A DNA stretch of 64,000 bases from Anastrepha obliqua (GCF_027943255.1 NC_072896.1:61646501-61710500), one strand, 5' to 3'. Shown: positions 1-10,681, counted from the first letter of the stretch. A program made the numbers and translations. Notes: generated by a model not told the origin, from the sequence alone.

Positions 1-61
1 GACCTCTCAGTGAATTCCGAATGGTGATCACGCACCAACCCATTCGGCTACGGCGGCCGTC
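1..61 (-). repeat. tRNA-derived SINE, head fragment
   Basis: On the minus strand this is the tRNA-like 5' head of the SINE family that recurs through the window: GGCGGCCG followed by an A-box-like TAGCCGAATGGGTTGG. The body lies before the window edge. It matches the head of the full copy at 38323-38650 almost base for base. Confidence 0.8.
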
Positions 62-1500
62 TCGAATAATACGGAGTCCAAATTAAAGATGCATACTCCA
101 GTTTGGAACGCACAAACGCCGTATACAAAAGCTTCAGCGTATGAGGGCGGTGAAATCGGAACTACTCGTATAACGCCTAACCAAAGCAAGCACGGCGTAA
201 GATTTGGCAATAATTAAATTTATATGACTAGAAAAGTAAGCATCGAATCAAATATTAAACCCAAGTCTTTAATTTTACTTGCACGTGACAGGGGTGTTCT
301 CGATATGTGATCAGAGGAAACACTATTTATATACCTTTGTATCGGATCTTTTGACATTCGCTTATTCTGTGATTTTCCACACACTTAGCGCAAACGTCTT
401 TGTTTCTACAGTCAGAGGCCGTATAATTACTTTTGATAAGGTTACAAAATCATATTCAATTATAGCATTGAAAAACTGAGTATTTTCTCTTTCCACTTCA
501 TATTCTTTAACATTTTCTACAACTGTACCTATTTTGTTTTCTAACTTTTCTATAAGTTCATCATTCTCATGTTTAAATTTCATATTTGTAATTACAAATC
601 TAGGATATGGCGCTTGGAACTTTTACTTCATCATTCTTTCTACTGTTTTTTTTATTTTTTCCCTTTTTTCACTTTAAATAAGTAGTACACCATTTTTTTA
701 CTTATTATATTAGTAATTTTTAAATTTTTTGGATCTGTTTTCTTATTTAATTCTTCTTGGGTTTTCCACCTTTTTTCTTATTTTTCGGTTTAATTAGCAG
801 AGGAATCTCCTTTCTCATTTCGGGACTGTAGTAATATTTGATCAAAAATTGCCTTTTAAAACTTCTGCGAAGGATTTGTGGACCTTTTGTTCTATCGTCT
901 AATTATTATTGCCAATTTTTTTAGCTATTCTTATATATACTCAAATAGAGTAAAAAGTTGATCAAGGATCGGGTCCTCATTTAAGAACAAGAAACTTTTA
1001 GCTTACGATGCACTGCAGTGAGACCTACATCCCCTAAAGAGAAACACATACTTTCAACAATTCCATTTCGAATCACATTATATAAATTCGAGTCAAAGTT
1101 AGCGTTGAGCCAAGTCTCAACAAAAATCGCTGAACAAGTGTTTGTAGAGGAGCGAATCCAAACTTAGAGCACTTAGTTTTCAATGTTGCTTCTCTTCAAC
1201 TCAGCATTCTTGTTGGGTGTATTTCTTTTCATTTCGGTTTGATGTTGTATTCACATTCCGCCTGTTGCCATGTCAAAAAAAAAAAGCCGGGTTAAAAACG
1301 CGTGACATTTTTTAACCTTAAAGATTTAAACTAAACTTACTAAACATATGTATATACATATGTAGGTATACTATGTATACCAGGTATACAATGTATAAGT
1401 ATATGTATACGGGGAAAGATTGAATACAACAGCATGCTAACGAGGAGAACTCATCTGTGTGACCACCCCAATCTAATTAAGAACGCATTTTGCTGATAAT
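62..1500. other. AT-rich stretch, no recognised gene
   Basis: Short open frames here have no recognisable domain. The sequence is AT-rich with homopolymer runs. The last part (about 1400-1500) may be decayed Helitron sequence leading into the helicase remnant that follows. Confidence 0.5.
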
Positions 1501-1506
1501 ACCGAC

Positions 1507-1722
1507 GGATCTTCCATTTCAATTTAAACGACTTAAGTTCCAAGTAAAATTATAATACTTTACAGTGACAATAAATAAAGCTCAAAGGCAAATACTTAAG
1601 GCAGTCCATGTTTCACACATGGACAATTACTTTTAGTTCTATCCCGTGTAACAGATAAGGAAAGTTTATATGTTTTGTCCTCTGATGGAAAAACTGCAAA
1701 TGTTGTATACACTGAAATTTAA
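1507..1722 (+). pseudogene. Helitron helicase C-terminus remnant
   Basis: Frame-broken translation gives PFQFKRL, then TINKAQRQ, then THGQLLLVLSRV and finally DGKTANVVYTEI before a stop. These correspond to the last motifs of the PIF1-like SF1 helicase of insect Helitrons (TINKAQGQ and HGQLYVALSRV). Only the last 70 or so residues remain and no CTAG end was identified, so it is a relic. The assignment rests on remembered motifs, not on a search. Confidence 0.65.
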
Positions 1723-2317
1723 TAAAAAAAATTTATGAAAAGTAACAAAACAATTTCTACCATAGTACTAGATTTTGACAATTTTACAAAAGTCTTTACT
1801 TGAATCCATAGAATAATGATATGAAGCTCAGTTTAATCGATCCGAATACGAATTTACTCAATTGGTTAAATAACAAAAATATCATATTTTATATTTATTC
1901 AGCAATTTGTGTGTATAGATTTGATGAAGGCACAAAGGCCAAAAAAAACTTATAAAATTATTCACCACCATCATGCTATCGTATGACACGCCCCCGTGCC
2001 GCTTAGTCGCATCCATCCAGCATGAATGACTGTTCGAACACTTAGCCAGCGTTATAGTAAACTTTTTCTCATTCTCATTTATTAACTCCTTCTATCCAGC
2101 ATTAATAATTACCATTCTAACACTTAACCAGTGCAAGAAAACATTTTTCCCCCAATTTACGCTTATTAACGACTTCCATCTAGTATTAGTATTTACCATT
2201 ATCAACTTTATATTAGTGGCATTATTAAATTATTCTTGTAATCTTTGTTATGACAAACAACTTTAAATAGCAAGTATAGATTTTTTTATACTGTTGGACG
2301 AAATAAGTATGAAACGG
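1723..2317. other. AT-rich stretch, nothing recognised
   Basis: No coding frame, TIR or repeat shared with the rest of the window was seen here. Confidence 0.45.
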
Positions 2318-2640
2318 GGATCGGTAAACTGCAGGTGATCCACAACTACGAAACTCACAGGTGAATGATCCGATTATAAGTCTGTGTGAGCATCAATTGT
2401 AACTATATTTCTGGGAAGTCTTCTAGTGATACCGATATCAATTAGGTCAAGAACTTTTCTGCGACCCGTTGGCCAGTATGTGGGCTTACCCGGAGAAGTC
2501 AAGTGTGTTGTTCGAGTTTATGATTGCTTTGTACAGTTGTCTGCCTTTGCTGTTAGCTATTCGGGAGCCCCAGTAAGGATGTTTAGCATTGTAGTCTCCA
2601 GCTGCCAGAAATCGATCACCACGAGAGTTCATAAGTTTTA
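2318..2640 (-). pseudogene. Non-LTR retrotransposon endonuclease fragment
   Basis: The minus strand translates to GDYNAKHPYWGSR followed by KGRQLYKAI, which is the apurinic-type endonuclease core of Jockey/I-type LINEs (GDFNAKH..WGSR). The flanking residues resemble the region around P.YWP....R..DLIDI but carry stops. About 100 codons of a roughly 200-residue domain are left. It sits directly after the gypsy RNase H remnant and is an independent fragment. Confidence 0.65.
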
Positions 2641-2644
2641 GACA

Positions 2645-3026
2645 TATCCGCATTCAGAAATATCCGTAACCAATTTTCAGAAATACCTCTGAAGTTAGAA
2701 TATTTTTTAAGAGAATCTGATGCACGCATGATAGGTAATGGATTTGTAGAGAAAAAAATCTACATAACACATTCGATTCCCATTTCCATGGACAATGTCA
2801 AAGTCAAATGCGTGTAAACGCTGGGTAAGTCAAACGATTGATGGAAACAACAACTGCCAAAGTTGTCAACTCACTATTGCTGTAGTTCTTTTACCCTTTT
2901 CATGCAACTGCATGAAGTTTGTTATCATTACCTATTTTGCATAAGGATAGCTCCATGCCCCATCAAGCTTGCATCGGTGAGGAACTCAGTTGGAAAATTC
3001 GGGTCAACTAAGTCAATAACAGAGGA
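2645..3026 (-). pseudogene. Ty3/gypsy RNase H remnant
   Basis: Minus-strand translation shows PTEFLTDASLMGHGAILMQ, matching the first catalytic segment of gypsy RNase H (F.L.TDAS..G.GA.L.Q), then an ELTTLAVV segment resembling the ELE.LAVV motif. Stops interrupt it. It lies downstream, in minus orientation, of the gypsy RT remnant at 3915-4790. The two look like one element split by a mariner-like insertion (3028-3545) and a SINE (3608-3907). Confidence 0.65.
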
Positions 3027-3027
3027 A

Positions 3028-3545
3028 CTGGTATAATTATCTGTATAAAAAAAAAACAAATTGTTTGAGCAACCTTTATTATTTTTGTGTAGAACCTTTA
3101 ATGACATTTATTTTTTAAAGATAATCCCTTTCAAATGCTGGCCGCAACTGCGCCGTAATTCGCCAATCCGTAAACACCAATTTTGAAATCTCGCTGGAGG
3201 ACTTTGGTCTGTATCTCATGAATAACTTTAGTAATGTAGACTTCCAATACCTTAATCGAAGTTAGTTTATCCACAAAGCATTTAGACTTTACATACCCCC
3301 ACAAATAAAAGCCCAAAGGTGAGATAGCATACGATCTTGGTGGCCAATCCACTGGTCCAAGACGAAAGATAAATTGCTCACCAAAACTGACGACGCAGTA
3401 AATCCATTGTTTCGCCGGCTGTATGGCAGGTAGCGTCGTCTTGTAGGAACCAAATGTATCGTAATGCAATTGTACGATTTGTAAACGTTGTTGAGGCGTA
3501 AGTCTTTCCATGATGAAATATCAATGAATACTGAAAAAATGATGT
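3028..3545 (-). mobile_element. Mariner-like transposon remnant, internally deleted
   Basis: The minus-strand frame 3511-3131 begins MERLTPQQRLQIVQLHYDTF, the same N-terminus as the element at 9214-10142. After a deletion it continues with GPVDWPPRSYAISP..FYLWGYVKSK, the region around the third catalytic residue of the Tc1/mariner DDE domain, here with the acidic residue replaced by A. The tail (about 3060-3130) matches the 3' end of the copy at 12975-13735. The element is inserted in an older gypsy pol sequence. It cannot encode an active transposase. Confidence 0.7.
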
Positions 3546-3607
3546 ACATATTTAGTTTAGCAATAATCAAATCTGCCACAAAGACCCTATTGGAAAAGTA
3601 CCCTTTG

Positions 3608-3907
3608 TAATTGGCGCTTACTCCCTTTATTGAGTGTTTAGCCAAGCACCTGGTCCTATTTGTGATGTGCGTCTTGATATTGTTCTACAAATGAAGGGGC
3701 CGACCTTTTAAGCCGAGTCCGAATGGCAGATGGTTTATTATGAGGCATGAATATTATTCATGGCAGTAGTTTGGCATTCCTTCCCGAGGGGCGACCGCTA
3801 TTAGAATACACTTTTTCTATCATTTGGTATTTCATGTTCAGAGATTCTAACCCGTCCACTTCCGAATGGTAGTCACGCGCCAACTCATTCAGCTAAAACG
3901 GCCGCAT
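3608..3907 (-). repeat. tRNA-derived SINE, near full length
   Basis: Minus-oriented SINE. The tail side begins with AATTGGCGC near 3608, the body includes CCGAGGGGCGACCGCTATTA, and the tRNA-like head ends with CGGCCGC at 3907. It is diverged (for example a changed GTTTGGCCGAGC box). It lies in the decayed gypsy pol sequence between the RT and RNase H remnants. Confidence 0.75.
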
Positions 3908-3914
3908 TTAAATC

Positions 3915-4790
3915 CTTTATTCTCAACCTTCTGTTTCATAAAGAACAATTTTACTGTTTTCTTCTGTGTCTAAAACAAGGATGTCATTTATGCAAACCAC
4001 AGCACAATCGCACTACATACGTTGGATTATAACGGGAGTATTAAGTTACCCAAGAAAAACATTTTTCTAATAGCGGTCGCCCCTCGGCAGGCAATGGCAA
4101 ACCTCCGACTGTATTTCTGCCATGAAAAAGCGCCTCATAAAAAAATATTTGCCGTTCGGAGCCGGCTTGAAAGTGTAGGTCCCTCCATTTGTGGAACAAC
4201 ACCAAGACGCACACTACAAATAGGAGGAGGAACTCGGCCAAACACCCAAAAAGGGTGTGTGCGCCAATTATATACATATACCATATATATATATGTATAT
4301 ATTAAGTTACCCAATGGCATAACAACATATTCGAAATGAGCTTGAGCTGTTACGAATGCGGTTTTTTCAGTAGAACCGAGATAAACTGGTAACCACTCGC
4401 CGTAAAATAATGATCCACGTAGTAAATTAATGACTACCATGAAGCCTATTAATCTGATGAGATATCACCCGTAACGGAAATCTGTCGGAGACAGTGTTGT
4501 CTTTCAGTTTCCCCTAATCAATGCACATACAATCGGTTCCATCATTTTCTCAACCGACAAAATAGAGCCTGGAAGCGGTTGAAACACATTCGCTTTTAAA
4601 AGTTCATCAATTTTATTTCGAACTACACTTCGGTACTCAGACTGTAGTGTCTGCCGAGTTTGGGTCTTTGAGTCGTATTTGCATGGACTCTATGTATATT
4701 GGAACCACTACACGGAGTGTTCTCTATATATCTATCTTTGAATTTATTGAAAAAGGTTTAATTAACTTAGGTTTGAACTCAATGCGAATG
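3915..4790 (-). pseudogene. Ty3/gypsy reverse transcriptase remnant (interrupted)
   Basis: Minus-strand frames give VRNKIDELLKAN, then a CMCIDYG-like run, DNTVSDRFPL, STEKTAFVTAQAHFEYVVMP and, beyond the SINE insertion, VVCINDILVLDTEE. These follow the order of a gypsy RT: the basic entry motif, the VDYR.LN motif, the EKTAF.TP..YE...MPFG motif and the Y.DDIL catalytic box. The catalytic box reads CINDIL, so one aspartate is lost. Multiple frameshifts are present. The SINE at 4054-4299 was inserted just after the MPLGN codons. Confidence 0.75.
4054..4299 (+). repeat. 5'-truncated SINE with 15-bp target-site duplication
   Basis: The body starts at the AAGAAAAAC segment, lacks the tRNA head, and ends in an AT-rich tail of ATATGTATAT type. 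The 15-bp word TATTAAGTTACCCAA is present at 4039-4053 and again at 4300-4314, a perfect target-site duplication. A 5' truncation plus a long duplication is the expected product of LINE-driven target-primed reverse transcription. The target is the gypsy RT. Confidence 0.88.
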
Positions 4791-4881
4791 CCAATTTGAA
4801 CGTCATTAAAATGTAGGTCAACATTTTTAATCTCACACGCATTTACTTCAGCACAATTTAAATTCTCAAACTCATCTTTTC

Positions 4882-5100
4882 GTATGATTCAATTATAGAA
4901 TGTTAATTAGGTAAGTAATGACAAGGAAATTTTGACACTCCCTTATAAAGGATTAAATTTACGAAGGTTAGAGAAAAAGGAAAAAATGTTTTCCCCTTCT
5001 TTCCTAAAGGAATGAAAATGTACGTAAAATAGTTAATTAGTACTGTAATGAAAATTAAAAGAAATATTAGTTAAAACAAAACAGCGGAAAAATTATGGTT
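4882..5100 (+). mobile_element. P-like element, decayed end fragment
   Basis: TGATTCAATTAT near 4885 matches the terminus of the two P-like elements at 16431-17480 and 19789-20794. TTTTGACACTCCCTTATAAAGG and the following AAGGAAAAAAT region match their subterminal sequence in the same order. The rest of the element could not be followed beyond about 5100. Confidence 0.5.
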
Positions 5101-5496
5101 TGCTTTTAATGCAAAAGTAATATTTATTTCAAATTTTTTCGATACATATCTAAGCGCACAAAAAGCACGATATAATATATAGTATGTGTTTTAACTTGGT
5201 TTGTGGTTATGTAACAAATTTGCAACTACAAAGTTTCTAGCTAGATTTGATACGAGCCAAAAGTCGGCAAAACTCATGATAGTTGTCGTTATAAAGAGAA
5301 TTTCATTATATATAGGTATAATTATATTAAAGAAATAGTAATAAAAATAAGCTTTCCAGCAAATGTGTAAGAAATGTCGTGCGTTCGGAATTATTAACAA
5401 GAGAACGACGCACAGACTTCATTTATAAAATTCTTTATATTATTCTATCAAAATAATATCATATATACATTCACAATTGGAGCTTACACCATACAT
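5101..5496. other. AT-rich stretch, nothing recognised
   Basis: No coding or repeat signal beyond short AT-rich runs was seen. Confidence 0.4.
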
Positions 5497-5700
5497 ACAT
5501 ATATTGGGTGTTTGGCCGTCTTGATGTTGTGATGTTCATGTGCGTCTTAATGTTGTTCCACAAATGGAGACACCTATAACATTAAACTCACTCCAAACGA
5601 CAAATGGTTTTTTATGAGGAGCTTTTTCATAGTCGAAATACACTCGGTGGTCTGCCGAGGGGCGATTGCTATTAGAAAAACGCCAGGAATGAGATGAAAG
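5497..5700 (-). repeat. tRNA-derived SINE, body fragment
   Basis: Contains GGGTGTTTGGCCG, GTTGTTCCACAAATGGAG, TTTTTTATGAGGAGCTTTTTC and CTGCCGAGGGGCGATTGC in the order of the SINE body on the minus strand. The tRNA head is absent. A short internal duplication (TTGATGTTGTGATGTTC) is unique to this copy. Confidence 0.75.
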
Positions 5701-6314
5701 CCATTGCCGAAGCCAAAGTTCAGACCGTCTCTAATCATAATAAAACATTTGGAGTTAGAAAAGTTCAAATGCCCTATTAGCAAAAAAAATTATAAGCTTA
5801 CTCCATAGTTTATATGTCGCTTAAAGCTTGACTACCTTAATATACTTGGCATTTCTAATATTAGTAAGAGTTAGGAAAATATATTCATATTGTCTAAAAC
5901 TAATACATAAGATACATCTTAAAATTTCATATATTTCTAATAGTTCAGTCATCTGGTAGTTTGACCTGGAAAGTTTTTGCGGTAGTTTTGAAACTGGTTA
6001 ATTTTTATAGTATTTTGGATGCTCTTTTCGAATTTCAACTTTGCCACCTCGTATCTGCGACGCTAGCGCCGCCAGTTTTTGTACAATATCTCCATTCCGA
6101 CGCATTTTATGAGAAAAACATAAAAACAAAATTAAACTAGAGATAATTTCCTACGTTTTATGTTATTACGATTTTTTTGTAAAATCAATAGTTTTTGGCG
6201 TATGAGCGCCACAAAGTACATTTTAATATGCATTTTCGAAAAAACTCATTTCCACACCACCTGGAGGTAGAGTAAGCGGCGCGTTTTTTTTTTATCGTGG
6301 TGTCCCCTGTAGGC

Positions 6315-6590
6315 CTAATCCACATGTGATGCACCCTTTCGAAAATTTAGCGCAAACTCTGCGATACGATTATCAGACTCATCACAATCCTCTTCGTTGT
6401 CCGTTTCATCAAACGTTTGCTCTAAAATAGTCGCAGTTTCTTCTTCTTCATCGTAATCCAATTGCACTTGCGAATTTTTACAAGCACCACTACAATTTGT
6501 GCATATAACGGAGCATTTGAACCCAGCTTTTCTGCATCCACAGGCCTCCTGACATCCCTTTTTACATTTACAAGAAATAAGTTTCAACAA
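6315..6590 (-). pseudogene. CXC-type cysteine-rich C-terminal fragment
   Basis: This 91-residue frame begins LISCKCKKGCQEACGCRKAG and continues with CSVICTNCSGACKN, then a long acidic tail. The cysteine spacing is that of a CXC (tesmin/TSO1-like) metal-binding segment as seen at the C-terminus of a large uncharacterised repeat-encoded protein family of insects and cnidarians (recalled, not searched). Upstream minus-strand sequence, in broken frames, gives LPPTEAAA and HAFSGCDTT, both characteristic of the same family. The ATG is internal to the ancestral frame, so the entry is a fragment. Confidence 0.6.
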
Positions 6591-7322
6591 GGATTCTGGA
6601 GCTGGGGGCTCGAGTGTCGTAGCAGGAATTAACCCATTTTTATTTCTACTCCACCCCCATTTTGTTCATTCCCGTACCACTGCTGAACCTGGTCATAAGT
6701 TCGGAATGAATGCTGTCATGCTGCTGCCTCTGTTGGTGGTAGGGACGCAATATTAAATTTATTTTTATATGCTAATTTTGTGAAGCATGCATATCTGTAC
6801 TCATTTTAGGACATGATTTTCTTACTTTGCACATCACTGTAACCGTATAATTCAAGAAGAAAACGTTCTCCTGCTTTAGCAATAATCTCTGGATCGCCGT
6901 TGGGATTTTTAAATACTTGTATAACCTGGTTTAAATTAGGATTTTTTCGGAGTACATTAATGAATTTCATTTTCCTTGATAATAGAGTGCATATGTTGTA
7001 TCACAGCCACTGAATGCATGCAGAAATAGAATATGATCTGCAACTGTTTGATCTATAATACTTTCAGTGGAATATATTTGTTGGGTAATTTTACCTTTTC
7101 CTGGTTTGAAAAAGTACACGTTTGATCGCGTACATAGAGCTGTACATCTTCATCGGCCACTATTACGGTGTCGAACGCTGATGAAACACGTATTGCTCGC
7201 ATCATTTCCCAGAAATTTAGCTTGTGGCACAGTTGGAATCATTGTCTCATCAAAAAGTATGTCTACTGAAGCAGTTATTCGTGATCGTCGGGATCGCTCC
7301 GCAAATTTAGTACTACAGTTTG

Positions 7323-7610
7323 CTACATTTTCAGGATATCCGTCGAATACGATCGCAGTGGTAGTTGAGGTGTCGTGACATCACTTCCTCTACGCAATGA
7401 TGCAGCGATTAACTTTTCATTGTTATACCGTTTTCGACATAGACCATGAACCACTATCGATTTTATTCCCGCCAAAAGTTTAACTTTATTGTCATTTCTT
7501 TTAACACTTGATTTACGAAAAGTCTCCAATCCTTTTTCCTTCACTTCAATTGTTTCATTTTCTAATAATGGATTATCACAAATAAAACAATTTCTTTCAT
7601 CGGAAGCCAT
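7323..7610 (-). pseudogene. N-terminal zinc-knuckle fragment of the same transposon protein
   Basis: The frame starts MASDERNCFICDNPLLENET and has CFIC near residue 8 and VHGLCRKRY near residue 55, a C-x2-C...H-x3-C pattern. Between them lies KGLETFRKSSVKRND. The arrangement matches the N-terminus of the uncharacterised family whose C-terminus is at 6315-6590. The frame ends at a degenerate region near 7323, so N- and C-termini are joined only through broken, shortened middle sequence. The start codon is plausible because the left context in the element is non-coding TIR. Confidence 0.55.
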
Positions 7611-8154
7611 GACTCTAAAAACAGAAACTACACTGTAAAACGATAGACGTATCTATACTGATGACTCAGTCTAAACTAGATACTTCTCTTTAGTTCTACC
7701 GACAGATGTTTCGTTGAAGGTCGAGAGAGAAAGAGACCCTTCAACAAAGGCTACATATTACCCTTATACCTGCTTTTCTAAAACCTGCTAGAAGATTATT
7801 TTAGAGAAATATACGAAAAAACGTGGTGGTGTAGGTGAATATTACTTTGTGGCGCTCGTACGCCAAGAACTATCGATTTTATAAAAAAATCGTAATAACA
7901 TAAAATGTAGGAAATTATCTCTAGTTTAATTGTATACATATGTTTTTCTCATAAAATGCGTCGGAATGGAGATATTGTAAAAAAACTCTTTTTTGGCGCC
8001 ACTTTTTCAATATGGCGGCGCTAGCGTCGCAGATACGTAGGTAGCAAAGTTGAAATTCGAAAAGAGCATGCCAAAATCTTTAAAAATTACCTAGTTTGAA
8101 AACTCCCGGAAAACTTTCGAGGTAACTCCCTTTTTTTACCAAATGACTGGACTA

Positions 8155-8527
8155 TAATATAATTCAGTTGTAGTGATTGCAAGTGTTTGTAAATTTACGT
8201 TGATCAAATGCAATGAGTCACAGAAATGCGGAAAGTGGGGTGCACTTGCTTCTATATTTCGCAAATATTGTCTGTTTGGTAGTTTAAGATGTCCAAAAAC
8301 TTGAAATTCTTAGACCCATTCTAGCTAAATCTAAATCTAATATATCCTTTATGAAACACAACACACACAAATTTAAGGAGGCCTAGAATATTTAAAACCC
8401 GTTTGTCCTGATTCAGGGAATGCCAACTCTAAGAAACAAAGTTTTCCGAATGATAAAAATACTTTTAAAAACGAGGGAAGTATTGCCACCTGTCTTTTTG
8501 CCAAGTCTGTATATCCTGTATATCCGT
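8155..8527. other. No recognised feature
   Basis: AT-rich sequence between the long-TIR transposon and the next SINE. No coding domain was recognised. Confidence 0.4.
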
Positions 8528-8765
8528 AGGTTCGAATGTCGTTGAAACACCAAAATGAAGAAAAAGTTTTTTTCTAATAGCGGTCGCCCCTCGGCAGGCA
8601 ATGGCAAAAAAGTTCCTCATAAAAAATATTTGCCGTTCGGAGTCGGCCTGAAATTGTAGGTCCCTCCATTTGTAGAACAACATCAAGACGCACGCCACAA
8701 ATAGGAAGAAGAGCTCGGCCAAACACCCAAAAAGGGTGTACGCGTAAATTATATGTATATACATA
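8528..8765 (+). repeat. tRNA-derived SINE lacking most of the head
   Basis: Starts at the B-box-like GGTTCGAATGTC and continues through GAAACACCAAAAT, CGGTCGCCCCTCGGCAGGC, CCCTCCATTTGTAGAACAAC and CACCCAAAAAGGGTGTACGC to an ATATGTATAT tail. A small internal deletion removes the CTCCGAGTGTATTTCTGCC segment. Confidence 0.85.
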
Positions 8766-9211
8766 TATTTATATTCTTAGACGAATGCAGAAACTATGAT
8801 GCTTATCAAAGAGGATACTCAGCAAGACTGAACAAATTATTTCTGACCGACGTACGCACCTTAAACTTATATTTCTATAAAAAATTATGAAATTTTTAAT
8901 AGGAAACATATGCCAAAAGCATAAATGTAAATACTTTAAAATTTTGAGTTAATGGGTTAAATTAATTAGCCTTAGGATTTCTACTTTTTCATAAATAAAG
9001 TTAAGCAGAAAAAAGTTTCACTTTGATTTCCCAACATTTTCATTTTCACACATTCATGTTTTTGTCATAAAAGAGACGATATATTTTGGTTAAATGTTAC
9101 GTTTTCTTAATTTTAATCATTGGCAAAAACATACTGTAACAAAAATATTTTTTTCAGATTCTGATTGTATATTTTTTTGTAAAAGTTAAAAAATGAAAAT
9201 CAACGCTCTCA
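8766..9211. other. AT-rich stretch, nothing recognised
   Basis: No coding frame or shared repeat was identified. Confidence 0.4.
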
Positions 9212-9213
9212 TA

Positions 9214-10142
9214 AAGGGTGTTTTTTTAGAGGTAAGGTTTTCAAGTTGGCACTACTTTTTTCGTAGATGGTCTTTTTGACAGCTGTCACTTGATTTATGC
9301 TCAGTTTGGTTTGCCATTTCATTATGAATAGACTTACACCTGAACAACGTTTGCAAATCGTGCAAATTTGGGCCCAAAACGAGATGGCCACCGATCCCGG
9401 TTTTCACAAGAAAATTTTGTTCAGCGATGAAGCTCACTTTTGGTTGAATGGGTATGTCAATAAGCAAAATTGTCGCATTTTGAGTGAACATAATCCACAA
9501 GCCATTGCTGAGACGCCGTTACATCCTCAAAAAGTCACTGTTTGGTGTGCTCTATGGGCAGAGGGAATCATTGGTCCATATTTCTTTAAAAATGAAGCCG
9601 GCCATAATGTTACAGTCAATGGAGAGCGCTATAGAGTCATGATTAATGACTTTTTCGTGCCTGAATTGGACGATGTTGATGTGGACGACCTTTGGTTCCA
9701 ACAAGACGGCGCTACATGCCATACAACCAACGCAACAATCGATTTATTGAAGAAAACTTTTGGTGAGCGCATTATCTCGCGCCGTGGACCTGTGGCGTGG
9801 CCTCCAAGATCGTGCGATATAACACCGCTGGACTATTTCTTGTGGGGCTATGTGAAGTCGCTTGTCTACGCAGATAAGCCCGAGACGATTGACGTCTTGG
9901 AAGAGAATATTCGGCGCGTTATTGCTGACATACGGCCCCAATTGCTGCAAAAAGTGGTCGAAAATTGGGCCTCTCGGCTGGAATTTATTCGAGCCAGCCG
10001 CGGCGGCCACTTGCCCGAAATCATTTTTAAAACATAATGGCAAACCCTTATCTTTATAATAAAGTTAAATTCTTGGCCATAACATTAAATTATATACGTT
10101 TTATTTCATCTTGAAAACCTAACCTCTAAAAAAAACACCCTT
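9214..10142 (+). mobile_element. Mariner-like (IS630/Tc1) element with TA duplication
   Basis: The ends AAGGGTGTTTTTTTAGAGG (from 9214) and the inverted CCTCTAAAAAAAACACCCTT (to 10142) form a TIR of about 30 bp that extends into GTTTTCAA. TA flanks both ends (9212-9213, 10143-10144). At 929 bp it is shorter than the 1.3 kb expected of a full element because the DNA-binding half of the transposase is deleted. The near-identical ends and the clean ORF suggest a recent insertion. Confidence 0.92.
9324..10037 (+). CDS. Mariner-like transposase, N-terminal domain deleted
   Basis: An uninterrupted 237-residue ORF is read from the ATG at 9324 (an upstream in-frame ATG at 9297 would add 9 residues). 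It begins MNRLTPEQRLQIVQIWAQNE and jumps within about 20 residues to the catalytic core. The first catalytic D is in LFSDEAHFWLNG, the second in WFQQDGATCH and the third in PPRSCDITPLDYFLWG, about 36 residues after the second by my count. Most of the helix-turn-helix DNA-binding half (roughly 100 residues) is absent, so transposition activity is unlikely even though the DDD triad is intact. It is carried alone between TIRs, with no sign of splicing. It could still be expressed as a catalytic-domain-only protein. Confidence 0.88.
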   Translation: MNRLTPEQRLQIVQIWAQNEMATDPGFHKKILFSDEAHFWLNGYVNKQNCRILSEHNPQAIAETPLHPQKVTVWCALWAEGIIGPYFFKNEAGHNVTVNGERYRVMINDFFVPELDDVDVDDLWFQQDGATCHTTNATIDLLKKTFGERIISRRGPVAWPPRSCDITPLDYFLWGYVKSLVYADKPETIDVLEENIRRVIADIRPQLLQKVVENWASRLEFIRASRGGHLPEIIFKT

Positions 10143-10144
10143 TA

Positions 10145-10681
10145 TTAATGCGTATGTACTTATACATGCTTATGCATACACAAATGAGTATAACATATAT
10201 TATTTTTGCAATGATATTTTGAAAAATATATTTCCATAATACAAATATGTATGTATATTCTGGACTATTTTGCCGGAATGGCTTCCAGCAAACCATTGCG
10301 AAGTTGACATCGCGTGGTCATTTCCCGAATAACCAAGTGTGGCTTGCTATACGAATGCCATGATCACAAACAATTTAAATTACTTCATTTTGACAGAATA
10401 TTGGAGCTTACAGAAAAAAAAGTTTCCTGATTCTTCACAGGTGCTTCATTACTGTATCGATTGGATTTATTTCCCTGTTACAGCAATAAGCTTTTGTCGC
10501 TCCCATCCATCGAACTAGAATAAAAAAACAATCGCTTTAAATTATGGATATCTTTTAACCTTTTCATTTCCCAATGGCTTGGCATAGGAACTTCTAAGTA
10601 GACAGAGAAAGTATTGAACGACATACTTAATTCCACGACGTACACATACCCCGGGAATAAAACACTAAATAACAGAAAAAG
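10145..10681. other. No recognised feature
   Basis: AT-rich sequence with short frames that show no known domain. Confidence 0.4.

Larger units (their letters stand above)
5941..8154 (-). mobile_element. DNA transposon with ~300-bp TIRs and a cysteine-rich protein relic
   Basis: Left end TAGTTCAGTCAT at 5941 and right end ATGACTGGACTA at 8154 are inverted copies. The match continues for about 300 bp: both ends share ATGCTCTTTTCGAATTTCAA, GCGACGCTAGCGCCGCC and a GAGCGCCACAAAGTA segment, with indels. TAA flanks both ends (5938-5940 and 8155-8157), consistent with a 3-bp target-site duplication. The interior carries minus-strand remnants of one large protein (7610 down to 6315). No DDE transposase was identified, so the superfamily is unassigned. 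A TAA duplication would fit PIF/Harbinger, but the protein does not. Confidence 0.75.
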
